From the NCBI GenBank assembly GCA_005774545.1, contig VAUL01000001.1, forward strand, positions 1 through 64,000: DNA of 64,000 nucleotides. The letters run 5' to 3'. This stretch comes from Deltaproteobacteria bacterium (GTDB lineage Bacteria > Desulfobacterota > Desulfuromonadia > Desulfuromonadales > BM103). Numbering within the stretch: the stretch's first letter is position 1; every line of letters begins with the position of its first letter. Positions 24,651 to 33,568 of the stretch are shown in pieces. The notes under the pieces are model-generated. The model saw only the letters and a list, made by a program, of their open reading frames with translations, was not told where the DNA came from and made no database searches. A program made the position numbers and the translations under genes.

Positions 24651-27647
24651 ATGGCGAGGAAACCCAAGGGGACGGACAACGGAATCAACACTACTGACTA
24701 CCGTCATGACGGAGTGACGCGGAAGAACATCCCGCCGGCCAAGATCGCTGCCGAGGGGCAGATTCCAAAGGTCAGGAAGGCAAAGTACTACTACAACCCC
24801 CACCTCTCGCCCGAGCTACGTTTCGACCCGACCGGCAAGACCGACCGCGTTCTCGAACTGAAGGAGAAGGTCAAGGGCGTTCTCAGTAAGGAGGAGCTCG
24901 AACTGCTCGACAACGCCCTGAACGGTCAGCAGCCCTGGCTGGAGTGGGCCGAGAAGAAGGAGCAACACGACCGGAAGTTTTTCGAGGTAGATCCGATCGC
25001 CCTCCACATCCACGAGCGCATCTCCGCCCAAGCAATGATGAAAGCGGCGGCCCGTCAGGATGTGCAGCGCGACCTTTTCGCCGATCCTCAGCAGGAGTAC
25101 CAGGAGGCGGTGAAGTTCTACCGCCATGACATCGACTGGGCAAACCGGATGATCCTCGGGGATTCCCTCCAGGTCATGACATCGTTGGCGCGGCGGGAGG
25201 ATTTGGCTGGAAAAGTTCAGATGATCTACATGGATCCACCGTATGGGGTTAAATTCGCTTCGAACTTTCAGCCGGAAATGAATCGGCGTGATGTAAAAGA
25301 CAAAGAAACTGATTTAACTCGTGAGCCAGAAATGGTCAAAGCCTATAGAGACACGTGGAATTTAGGAGTGCATTCATATTTGAGTTATTTAAGAGATAGA
25401 ATGAAAGTCTCGAAAGAGCTTCTGCATGACACTGGAAGTATATTTATTCAAATAAGTGAAGAAAATCTGCACCATGTTAGAGAGATAATGGATGAAGTAT
25501 TTGGCAGTGAAAATCTAAGCGGAATTATAGCATTTGCAAAAACTTCGAGTTCTTCAGGTGGGTTGCTAGCATCAACTGCTGACTTTCTGCTCTGGTACGC
25601 CAAAGATAAAAGTAAAGTTAAGTATAAACAATTATATTTAGATAAGGTTGTCGGGGGTGAAGGAGGAAGTGCGTATTCACGACTTATTTCAAGTGACGGA
25701 AGCAAGAGATCTCTATCATCTTCAGAAAAAGAAGATTTATTATCGATACCAAAAGGGGCTAAAATTTATCGCATTGATAACTTAACATCACAGAGACCTG
25801 CACAAGAAGGTGATGTGAGAACTTATGAATTTAATGGTGGGAATTATACACCTGGGAAAGGCACATTTAAAACAGATAAAGGAGGTCTTGATCGTTTAAA
25901 AAAGGCTGAACGGCTCGAGACAACTACTGGCGGAATGTATTACGTTAGATATTTCGACGACTTCCCTGTTTTCCCAATAGCAAATCTTTGGGATGACACT
26001 GTAATAGCAGGATTTGCCTCTGATAAAATTTACGTTGTACAGACAAGTACAAAAATCATACAGCGATGCATCCTAATGACAACTGACCCTGGAGATTTAA
26101 TTTTAGACCCAACTTGTGGAAGCGGCAGTACAGCGTATGTTGCAGAACAGTGGGGACGGCGCTGGATAACTATCGATACTAGTCGTGTTGCTCTTTCTTT
26201 GACGCGGCAGAGAATGATGACAGCATCCTTCCCTTACTATAAAACAAAAAGTCAATCATATCCGCACAATCCAATAGACGGATTCTGCTATCGATGTGTA
26301 CCTCATATAACTCTTGGAAATATTGCTCGGAATAGTGCTCTAGATAATATCTTTGCCAAGAATCAAGTAGTTCTCGACGATAAACTTTTGGCGCTTAACT
26401 CGGCATTAGCAGCGGTAACCTATGAAGTTCGTGACATATTATGTAGAAAATTTAGCGACAAAGAAAAGCGCGAAGGCAAGCGTAATGTTACAGACGCAGA
26501 CCACCGTCGTTGGTTATTACCGAAGGATGCCTGGCAAGAATGGGAGGTGCCATTCGACGCTGACCCGGATTGGCCGAAACCGCTCCAGGAAGCACTCATT
26601 GCGTATCGAACTACATGGCGTGTCAAAATGGATGAGATCAACGCCTGCATCGCTGCCAACGCCGAACAGGAGGAGTTGGTAGACCAGCCAGAAGTTGTGC
26701 GAAATGTGGTCAGGGTCACAGGCCCCTTCACCGTGGAGGGTGTTAAACCGGAGGAATTGTCTCTGGACGAGGATGGTCTCTTCGACCCTACCCCCAACGA
26801 GTTCGAGGATGATGTAGAAGTTGCTGTCCAGGATGAGGGGCAAAACATCCTTTCATACCTAGCTCAGATGGTTAGTCTGATTCGAATGGATGGTGTCACG
26901 TTCCCAAACACTACCCGAACGAAGTTTGCTCGCATCGAATCGTTGTTTGAGCAGGGCTCCGGCAGCACCATTCACGCCGAGGCAGCCTGGGAAGGCGCTG
27001 CCGACGGAGAGCCCAACAACGTGGCGATTGCCTTCGGCCCGCAGTACGGCCCGGTCACGGCACATCAGGTTGAGGAGCTGGTCAGAGCCAGTCGCCGCTA
27101 CGACGAGTTGGTGATCGCCGGCTTCAGCTTCGACGCCGCTGCTGCCGCCGCCATCCAGGAGTCACAGCATCCCAAGCTGAAGATCCACATGGCCCACATC
27201 CGCCCCGATGCCGGCCCCGGCATGGAGGGGCTGCTGAAGGATACTCCCAACAGCCAGCTCTTCACGGTCTTCGGCCAGCCCGAGATCAAAGTGGACGAGG
27301 TCGAAGATGGCGAGTATCAGGTGAAGCTGCTCGGCGTCGATATCTACGATCCGCTCAAGGGCGAGGTGAAGTCCTCCGGGGCCGACAAGGTGGCCGCCTG
27401 GTTCCTCGACAGCGATTTCGACGGCCGGTGCTTCTGCATCACTCAGGCCTTCTTCCCCAATCAGGACGCATGGGACAAGATCGCAAAGAGCCTTGGCTCC
27501 ACCGCCAACGCCGAAGCGTTCGCCGCCTTCAAAGGGACCGTGTCGCTACCGTTCCCGGTGGGCAAGCACAAGCGGATCGCGGTCAAGGTCATCGACCCGC
27601 GTGGTAACGAAGTCATGGCCATCGCTCAGCTCGGCGACGGGCGGTAG
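24651..27647 (+). CDS. Type III-like N6-adenine DNA methyltransferase, mosaic
   Basis: About 998 residues. The catalytic motif IV is DPPYGVKF (residue ~192) and the AdoMet motif LDPTCGSGST (~486) follows it, the beta-class order of Mod subunits of type III systems. The C-terminal ~350 residues form an extra domain (DGVTFPNTTRTKFARIESL onward) with no function I can name. ATG 24651 follows GAGAGGG. Base composition falls sharply to AT-rich between about 25220 and 26520, covering the catalytic core and the target-recognition region, and is GC-rich on both sides. The next gene, 10 bases on, is the matching Res-type helicase. Confidence 0.9.
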   Translation: MARKPKGTDNGINTTDYRHDGVTRKNIPPAKIAAEGQIPKVRKAKYYYNPHLSPELRFDPTGKTDRVLELKEKVKGVLSKEELELLDNALNGQQPWLEWAEKKEQHDRKFFEVDPIALHIHERISAQAMMKAAARQDVQRDLFADPQQEYQEAVKFYRHDIDWANRMILGDSLQVMTSLARREDLAGKVQMIYMDPPYGVKFASNFQPEMNRRDVKDKETDLTREPEMVKAYRDTWNLGVHSYLSYLRDRMKVSKELLHDTGSIFIQISEENLHHVREIMDEVFGSENLSGIIAFAKTSSSSGGLLASTADFLLWYAKDKSKVKYKQLYLDKVVGGEGGSAYSRLISSDGSKRSLSSSEKEDLLSIPKGAKIYRIDNLTSQRPAQEGDVRTYEFNGGNYTPGKGTFKTDKGGLDRLKKAERLETTTGGMYYVRYFDDFPVFPIANLWDDTVIAGFASDKIYVVQTSTKIIQRCILMTTDPGDLILDPTCGSGSTAYVAEQWGRRWITIDTSRVALSLTRQRMMTASFPYYKTKSQSYPHNPIDGFCYRCVPHITLGNIARNSALDNIFAKNQVVLDDKLLALNSALAAVTYEVRDILCRKFSDKEKREGKRNVTDADHRRWLLPKDAWQEWEVPFDADPDWPKPLQEALIAYRTTWRVKMDEINACIAANAEQEELVDQPEVVRNVVRVTGPFTVEGVKPEELSLDEDGLFDPTPNEFEDDVEVAVQDEGQNILSYLAQMVSLIRMDGVTFPNTTRTKFARIESLFEQGSGSTIHAEAAWEGAADGEPNNVAIAFGPQYGPVTAHQVEELVRASRRYDELVIAGFSFDAAAAAAIQESQHPKLKIHMAHIRPDAGPGMEGLLKDTPNSQLFTVFGQPEIKVDEVEDGEYQVKLLGVDIYDPLKGEVKSSGADKVAAWFLDSDFDGRCFCITQAFFPNQDAWDKIAKSLGSTANAEAFAAFKGTVSLPFPVGKHKRIAVKVIDPRGNEVMAIAQLGDGR

Positions 27648-27656
27648 GGGGCGGTC

Positions 27657-30600
27657 ATGGCACGGAACCCTACGGAACAACCGCCGGAGGACTGGACCCC
27701 GACCCAGGCGGTCGATGATCCCATACTGAACAGCCCCTACGAGGAACCGAAGTCGCACTGGGTCTACCAGAACGGCAGTCCCTCGAAGATGTCGGGCCGG
27801 CGGCCGGCAAGCTACTGGTTCAAGTCCAAGCAGACCGGGGCTGCCCAGCAGGCGCTCTTCAAGGAGGAGAACCGCGACGATCTGCCGCTGATCAACGCCC
27901 TGCGCAAGGACGTCAAGCGCTGGCGCGACTCCGGTTATCGTGGCGCGACCGCTGTCACCAAGGATCTGCTGGCCTGGTGGATTCGGGAGGACCGACCGCG
28001 CCGGCTCTTCTTCTGCCAGCGTGAGGCGGTGGAAACCGTCATCTACCTGCTGGAGCTGGGGATTCCCAACAGACTGCGGGCTTCAGGGTTCCAGAACTTC
28101 GAGGTGGATGGCGAGAATATCGCCAAGCTGTTGAAGGGCGAAAAACCGAACTTCGAGAACTTGGGGGATGACTTCTTCCCGAGGCTGATCGATTCTCCCG
28201 GTACTACCGACATGCTGGCCCTGCGCCGGCTTGGCTGCAAGATGGCGACCGGCAGCGGCAAGACTATCGTCATGGCGATGCTGATCGCCTGGGCCTTCTG
28301 CAACCGGGGTCGCAACCCCTCCTCGCGGGAATTCCCCAACGCCGTGCTGGTCTGCGCGCCCAACCTGACCGTCAAGAAGCGGCTGTCGGTGCTGCGCCCC
28401 GACGACCTCGACAACTACTACGACACGTTCGACCTGATCCCCCCGAAGTACCGGGAGTTCATGAACGCCGGCAAGGTGCTGGTGACCAACTGGCACGTCT
28501 TCGCGCCCAAGGGCGAGCACACCGAAGGCGGTAAGAGCTACGCTGTGGTCAACAAGGGCGAGGAGACGCATGACGCCTTCGCCCGCAACCGTCTCGGCGA
28601 GATAGCCCAGCGCCTGCCGATCCTAATCCTGAACGACGAGGGGCATCACTGCTGGCGAGGCAAGATCTCGGAGGCAGAAGAGAAGAAGGCGCTGAAGGAC
28701 TGCAGCAAGGAAGAGAAGGATTATCTTCAGGAGGAAGCCGAAGAAGCCCGCGTGTGGCTGGCCGGCCTTGACCGCATCAACAACAGCGGACTGGTGGGCA
28801 AGGACCAGGAAGGCAAGCTGCTCCCTGGCATCCTGGCCTGCATCGACCTCTCGGCCACCCCGTTTTACCTATCCAACAGCGGCTACCCCGAGGGGAGCCC
28901 GTTCCCCTGGCTGGTGAGCGACTTCGGTCTGGTCGATGCCATCGAGAGCGGGATCACCAAGGTGCCGCGCCTCCCTGTCAAGGATGACAAGGGTGGCAAG
29001 GATGATGCCGGCCGCCCTGACCCGGTCTACTTCCGGCTGTGGGAGAACATCAAGAAGCAGCTCAAGCCTGAGGATTACATCAGCAAGACCAAGGTCAAGC
29101 CGGAAGCCCTGTTCAAGTACGCCGAGGGCGCGCTGACCACGCTGCTGGCCCAGTGGAAGGTCCAGTACGACAAGTGTCTGGAAGACGCTGGCGGCAGGTC
29201 GTTCATCCCCCCGGTCATCATCGTGGTCTGCGACAACACCGAGGTGGCGTCGGTCTTCTTCACCAAGATCAGCGGCGAGTACGAAGAAGAGATCGCCAAC
29301 GAAGAGGGGAAGACGGTCGTCGTCAAGCGCTACACCAACGGGATGCTGGCCGAACTCACGAACAGCGAGGGGGACCAACCGACCATCCGGATCGACTCCA
29401 AGCTGCTGGCGAAGATCGAGGCGGAAGGCGAGGAAACCAAGGATGAAGCCGCGCTGCGTCTGCGGGAGCTGATCGACACCGTCGGCAAGCGCGGCGGCCT
29501 CGGCGAGCAGGTCCGCTGCGTGGTGTCGGTGTCGATGCTGACCGAGGGGTGGGACGCCAACAACGTCACTCACATCCTGGGCGTTCGCGCCTTCGGCAGC
29601 CAGTTGCTGTGCGAGCAAGTGGTCGGCCGGGGTCTGCGCCGGATGAGCTATGACGTCAACCCCCAGACCGGCTTGCTGAATGCGGAGTATGCCGACGTTT
29701 ACGGGATTCCGTTCTCGCTCATCCCGTTCAAGGGGAAACCGAAAGATGATGGCGGGGGCGGCGACCCCGTCTACCACAGCATCTACGCCGTTGACGAGCG
29801 CGCGAGCTACGAGATTCGCATGCCCAATGTCGAGAGCTATGTCTATGCCCTGCGCGACGGCGGGATCACCTGCACCGTGGACAAGCTGGAGGGGTTGATC
29901 GTCGACAAGGAGCCGGGCACCGTCTACCTGGCACCGACCAAAGGCTACCAGGAGGATCCGACCGGCATCCGGGACACCAGCGAGTTCATCCCTCAGACCC
30001 GCGAGGAGTACTACAAGACCGTGCGCCCGCAGCAGGTCATCTTCCGCTTGAGCCAGATCATCCTGGACGACCTGACGCAAGGGGCCAAGGCCGGCGACCA
30101 GGGGAAGCTGAAGCACCTCGCAAGACACCAGTTGTTTCCCGAGATCCTCAAGATCGTCCAGACGTACGTGCGGACCAAGGTGACGTTCAAGAACGGGGTT
30201 GATGTGCGCGAGCTGGCATTGGAGCGCTACGCACAGTTACTCCGTGAGCGCATCCGGGACGGCATCCTGCCGGCGGTCGCCGATGACGATCAGAAGCTGA
30301 TGCCGGTGCTGAACTCCTTCCAACCGTTCACCTCGACCGCCAACGTCAACTACCAGACGTGCCGACCCGTCATGGACCTGGAGAAGAGCCACCTGAACCG
30401 TGCCATGCTCCAGAGCAGCTACGAGCGGCAGGCCATCGAGATCATGGAGGACATGGACGCCGTCGATTGCTTCACCCCGAACGACCGCCAGATCGGCTTG
30501 ATTATCCCCTACGAGTACGACGGCCACCGCCACAACTACGAGCCGGACTTCGTGGTGAAGCTGCAAAATGAGAAGCTGGTGCTGCTTGAGATCAAGGGCC

Positions 30601-31289
30601 TCGGCGGAAAGATTCACGACGAGGACAAGGTGTCCGCCAAGAACGCGGCTTCCAGAAAGTGGGTCGCAGCGGTTAACAACAACGGACGATACGGCGAGTG
30701 GGCCTACGAGATCTGCGAGGAATTGAGCCAACTGCGAGCGACCCTGGAAAGGCATGCCGGCGATGTTGACACCCACCGACCTTTCCGCATCGTCAAGCCG
30801 GCCGATGGCGACAAGTGGCAGAACTGCGTGCCGCTCGTCGCCTTGCAAACGGTCGTCCGGCAGTCCCAGGAGAAGCAGCAGACGCTGGACGGCCTCGGCT
30901 CATGGACGTCGACCTGGGTCACCTGGGATGGGCATCCTGCGTTCACGCAAGGGATGTTCGTGGCGAAGGTGGCAGGTAACGCTCTGAATGCCGATCACAC
31001 TGATGGGGTCTATGCACTCTTCAGCCCGCTGGCCGGCTCGGATCGACAGGGAAAGACCGTCCTCGCCGTATACCGTGGCATTGATGACCCCTTTGCTGGC
31101 CGCCCCTACACGGTCAGGCAGTACCAGAGCGAGAAAGTCGCCAAAGACGGTACCGATTGGCTTCATACGAGGGTAACGCTGACGCCGGCGAACCCCGAAG
31201 CCGCAACCTTCGTCTTCGACGTCAAGAATGAAGCGGAAGTGCGGGTGCTTGCGGAGTTGGTCACTCTTTTGCTACCGGAGAATAACTGA
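27657..31289 (+). CDS. Res-type SF2 helicase with C-terminal nuclease (BPTD_3080-like)
   Basis: 1210 residues. Walker A is in MATGSGKTIVMAMLIAWAF (~197), the DExH box reads NDEGHHCW (~326), motif III is LSATPFY (~399), and the C-terminal helicase lobe contains VVGRGLRR (~657). A PD-(D/E)XK site near 963-980 (EPDFVVKLQN, LLEIKGLGG) follows, as in type III restriction subunits. The last ~150 residues are an extra domain. With the methyltransferase it would form an ATP-driven restriction-modification complex. The WxSDF-type insertion after motif III resembles the BPTD_3080 group. Confidence 0.88.
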   Translation: MARNPTEQPPEDWTPTQAVDDPILNSPYEEPKSHWVYQNGSPSKMSGRRPASYWFKSKQTGAAQQALFKEENRDDLPLINALRKDVKRWRDSGYRGATAVTKDLLAWWIREDRPRRLFFCQREAVETVIYLLELGIPNRLRASGFQNFEVDGENIAKLLKGEKPNFENLGDDFFPRLIDSPGTTDMLALRRLGCKMATGSGKTIVMAMLIAWAFCNRGRNPSSREFPNAVLVCAPNLTVKKRLSVLRPDDLDNYYDTFDLIPPKYREFMNAGKVLVTNWHVFAPKGEHTEGGKSYAVVNKGEETHDAFARNRLGEIAQRLPILILNDEGHHCWRGKISEAEEKKALKDCSKEEKDYLQEEAEEARVWLAGLDRINNSGLVGKDQEGKLLPGILACIDLSATPFYLSNSGYPEGSPFPWLVSDFGLVDAIESGITKVPRLPVKDDKGGKDDAGRPDPVYFRLWENIKKQLKPEDYISKTKVKPEALFKYAEGALTTLLAQWKVQYDKCLEDAGGRSFIPPVIIVVCDNTEVASVFFTKISGEYEEEIANEEGKTVVVKRYTNGMLAELTNSEGDQPTIRIDSKLLAKIEAEGEETKDEAALRLRELIDTVGKRGGLGEQVRCVVSVSMLTEGWDANNVTHILGVRAFGSQLLCEQVVGRGLRRMSYDVNPQTGLLNAEYADVYGIPFSLIPFKGKPKDDGGGGDPVYHSIYAVDERASYEIRMPNVESYVYALRDGGITCTVDKLEGLIVDKEPGTVYLAPTKGYQEDPTGIRDTSEFIPQTREEYYKTVRPQQVIFRLSQIILDDLTQGAKAGDQGKLKHLARHQLFPEILKIVQTYVRTKVTFKNGVDVRELALERYAQLLRERIRDGILPAVADDDQKLMPVLNSFQPFTSTANVNYQTCRPVMDLEKSHLNRAMLQSSYERQAIEIMEDMDAVDCFTPNDRQIGLIIPYEYDGHRHNYEPDFVVKLQNEKLVLLEIKGLGGKIHDEDKVSAKNAASRKWVAAVNNNGRYGEWAYEICEELSQLRATLERHAGDVDTHRPFRIVKPADGDKWQNCVPLVALQTVVRQSQEKQQTLDGLGSWTSTWVTWDGHPAFTQGMFVAKVAGNALNADHTDGVYALFSPLAGSDRQGKTVLAVYRGIDDPFAGRPYTVRQYQSEKVAKDGTDWLHTRVTLTPANPEAATFVFDVKNEAEVRVLAELVTLLLPENN

Positions 31290-31304
31290 GGGAGCCATCA
31301 TCAA

Positions 31305-31898
31305 ATGGGAGATCGCAGACTGTGGTTGATCGACGCCGGGTATCTCTTTAATGCCAGGCACAGCGTTGCTCAAGGCTTCAAATTCAATTACGCGAAATTA
31401 CGCAAGAAGCTGGAGGAAAGCGGTGAAATCTGGCGAGCGTATTATCTGAACAGCACACCCAGTCCGCCAACCGACGCCCAGGATGATTTTCACAAGTGGC
31501 TTCGATCTGCCCCGCCAATGGGGCCGAAAATCATCACGAAGCTGTATGAGATGAAGGAAGAGCGGGGCGATAAGTCCTATTGCGAGTGTTGCGATGAAAA
31601 GGTGATGCTGGCATGCCCGAACACGTCAAAGAAAGCCGGTGTTCACAGGCTGTGCAATCAGGTCCAGAAAGGGGTGGACGTGGGACTGGCCACGCTGGCC
31701 CTGATCCACAAGGACAACTACGACACATTGATCCTCTCCTCGGGTGACTCGGACTTGCTGGACGCGATCGAGCATCTCTCGGAGAACGGCAAGCGGATCG
31801 AGCTTGCGGTGTTTCACCTGGGGGTCGCTTCCGAGTTGCAGAGCCGTGCCGATAAAATTCACTGGATCGACGATTTTTCAGCCGAGGTGGCTCAGTAG
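31305..31898 (+). CDS. NYN-domain nuclease-like protein
   Basis: 197 residues. The PIN-like NYN acid residues are present in WLIDAGYLFN (N-terminus), QKGVDVGLATLAL (~123) and LSSGDSDLLDAIE (~145). A cysteine-rich insert (CECCDEKVMLAC, ~85-97) could bind zinc. NYN proteins usually cut RNA, so this may be an effector acting on RNA in an otherwise DNA-directed operon. GAGGGAG precedes the ATG; 15 bases separate it from the helicase gene. Confidence 0.85.
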   Translation: MGDRRLWLIDAGYLFNARHSVAQGFKFNYAKLRKKLEESGEIWRAYYLNSTPSPPTDAQDDFHKWLRSAPPMGPKIITKLYEMKEERGDKSYCECCDEKVMLACPNTSKKAGVHRLCNQVQKGVDVGLATLALIHKDNYDTLILSSGDSDLLDAIEHLSENGKRIELAVFHLGVASELQSRADKIHWIDDFSAEVAQ

Positions 31899-31958
31899 TC
31901 ATCGGGCTGAATCCTAGCCCGTGGCCGGAGCATCATTTGAATCAGGAGAGGTACGCCT

Positions 31959-33548
31959 ATGAAAGCTGACAAAGGCAAAGGGGGAGCCAAAGAGCTTAAG
32001 CTTGTCCCGCAACGGGATGATCTGAAGGGCTTCATCAACAAGGACGAGAGTTTTCAGACCGCGTACCTTCGCGCCCTTGCCGCGATTGCCATGTCGGATG
32101 GGACGGTTAGCCTGGCGGAATATGAGGAACTCAACCAAATCGTCAGTCGCTGTGAACTGCCGGCACTTGCCGCCAGCTGCACTCTCAATTTCCTGAGTCT
32201 GAAGGCAAGTTCGAGCGATGCATTTTCAAAGCTGAGTAAAGCGTCAGCCCAGATCAACGATGACGGGATACGCTATGCAGCGTTTGAAGCCGCCCGTCCG
32301 CTCCTGAGTCTTCAAGGCTCGAAGATCAAGGAGCTGGCCAAAGAATTTGCCCGAGCTCTTGCTATCGAATTGACCCCCCTCGAATTGGACAAGATCGAAA
32401 ACGGGGCCACAGCGACGGACTGGACCAACGTCGTCCAGCGCTCGCCCAGACTCCTGCTCGGAATGAAAGCCCTGTCCGTGGCGGACGAGTGTGTCCGCTT
32501 AACCGGGAACGCCGAGGTCGCCAGGAACGTGGCGGACTACCTGGATGGGAAGATCGAGCAGCACACACTCTACACCTGCGTGGCGCAGGCCAACGCAGAT
32601 CTCGCCCGGAAGCTCGAAGACTTCGAGCAGCGCTTGGTGGATACGGACACGATCGAAATGGTGGCGCAAAACTATGTACAGACCGCCGACCACCTTTTCG
32701 AACAAGTCCGCCAGCGCCTGGCCCTTGTTGCGGCACGCATTGACCATGAAAAGCGGATGTTCGACGACGATTTCGAAGATGTGATCTACGATGCCGGCAA
32801 TGCTTTCGAGTTGGAGGCAGCCGATCGGTTCAGAACGGACAAGTGGAAGTCGCCGAAGGTATGGGAGAGTCTTGCGAAGTCAACTTTCGGCAAGGAGCTT
32901 GAGCGACGGGTGGACCGGATTATTCGGCACCACGAAAAACAACTGCAGCTGATGAAGGAAGACCTCAGGCTCTTTCAGGAAGACATGCGAGTCGTCAACG
33001 CATCAATCCTGGCCAGGCAACACCATACCCAGTTCGCGAGACTCATGCCATCGCTGAGGATCAAGACGCGGATCGTCAACGCCGCAGAAGACGCGGCAAA
33101 CCTGACGCTCGTCTCGTCGGCAGCATTGGCAGCGGGGGTAGGGACCGCCGTTTACTATCTCGGCGCCGCTGCCGTCATGCCGGTTGTCGCGCCGATCGTT
33201 CCTTACGTCGGTGGGGCGGCAATCGTGGCAGCCTTGATCAAGTGGGTCACAGATAGTGAAGCGCGGAAATGGGATGAAATCCGGGACAAACGGAAAAAGT
33301 TCGAGAAGATCATGCGGGAAAAACTGGACGAGGCGCGAAGCTCCTACTTCACCCAGCTCGATGAGCTCGGCAGGGAATTCCTCTTCACCGCCAATGTGAT
33401 GATGAAGCCAGTCATGCTCGAAGCGGACGCTGCGCGCTTGTTGGCAGGAGCACAAAAAAAGGTGGCGCGCCGGGTTTTGAGCGATGCAAGACAATCCTTG
33501 GCTAATCTGACCTCATCCATCGCCCGCCTGTCGGTCGAAAAAACCTAA
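31959..33548 (+). CDS. TerB-like protein with central membrane segments
   Basis: 529 residues. The N-terminal domain (AYLRALAAIAMSDGTVSLAE ...) has the helix pattern and acidic residues of TerB-like proteins. A long helical, coiled-coil-prone middle follows. Two hydrophobic Gly/Ala-rich segments lie at about residues 385-430 (LAAGVGTAVYYLGAAAVMPV and YVGGAAIVAALIKWV), then another helical stretch. The layout suggests a membrane-interacting or pore-like component, as in several anti-phage systems that end in membrane damage. AGGAGAGG precedes the ATG. The exact function is unknown. Confidence 0.6.
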   Translation: MKADKGKGGAKELKLVPQRDDLKGFINKDESFQTAYLRALAAIAMSDGTVSLAEYEELNQIVSRCELPALAASCTLNFLSLKASSSDAFSKLSKASAQINDDGIRYAAFEAARPLLSLQGSKIKELAKEFARALAIELTPLELDKIENGATATDWTNVVQRSPRLLLGMKALSVADECVRLTGNAEVARNVADYLDGKIEQHTLYTCVAQANADLARKLEDFEQRLVDTDTIEMVAQNYVQTADHLFEQVRQRLALVAARIDHEKRMFDDDFEDVIYDAGNAFELEAADRFRTDKWKSPKVWESLAKSTFGKELERRVDRIIRHHEKQLQLMKEDLRLFQEDMRVVNASILARQHHTQFARLMPSLRIKTRIVNAAEDAANLTLVSSAALAAGVGTAVYYLGAAAVMPVVAPIVPYVGGAAIVAALIKWVTDSEARKWDEIRDKRKKFEKIMREKLDEARSSYFTQLDELGREFLFTANVMMKPVMLEADAARLLAGAQKKVARRVLSDARQSLANLTSSIARLSVEKT

Positions 33549-33568
33549 GATTGCGAGGGAGCTGACTG

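Noticed and set aside
28869-30128. A 419-codon antisense frame opposite the Res-type helicase
   Set aside because: Same reason: composition-driven shadow with no ribosome site or domain signal.
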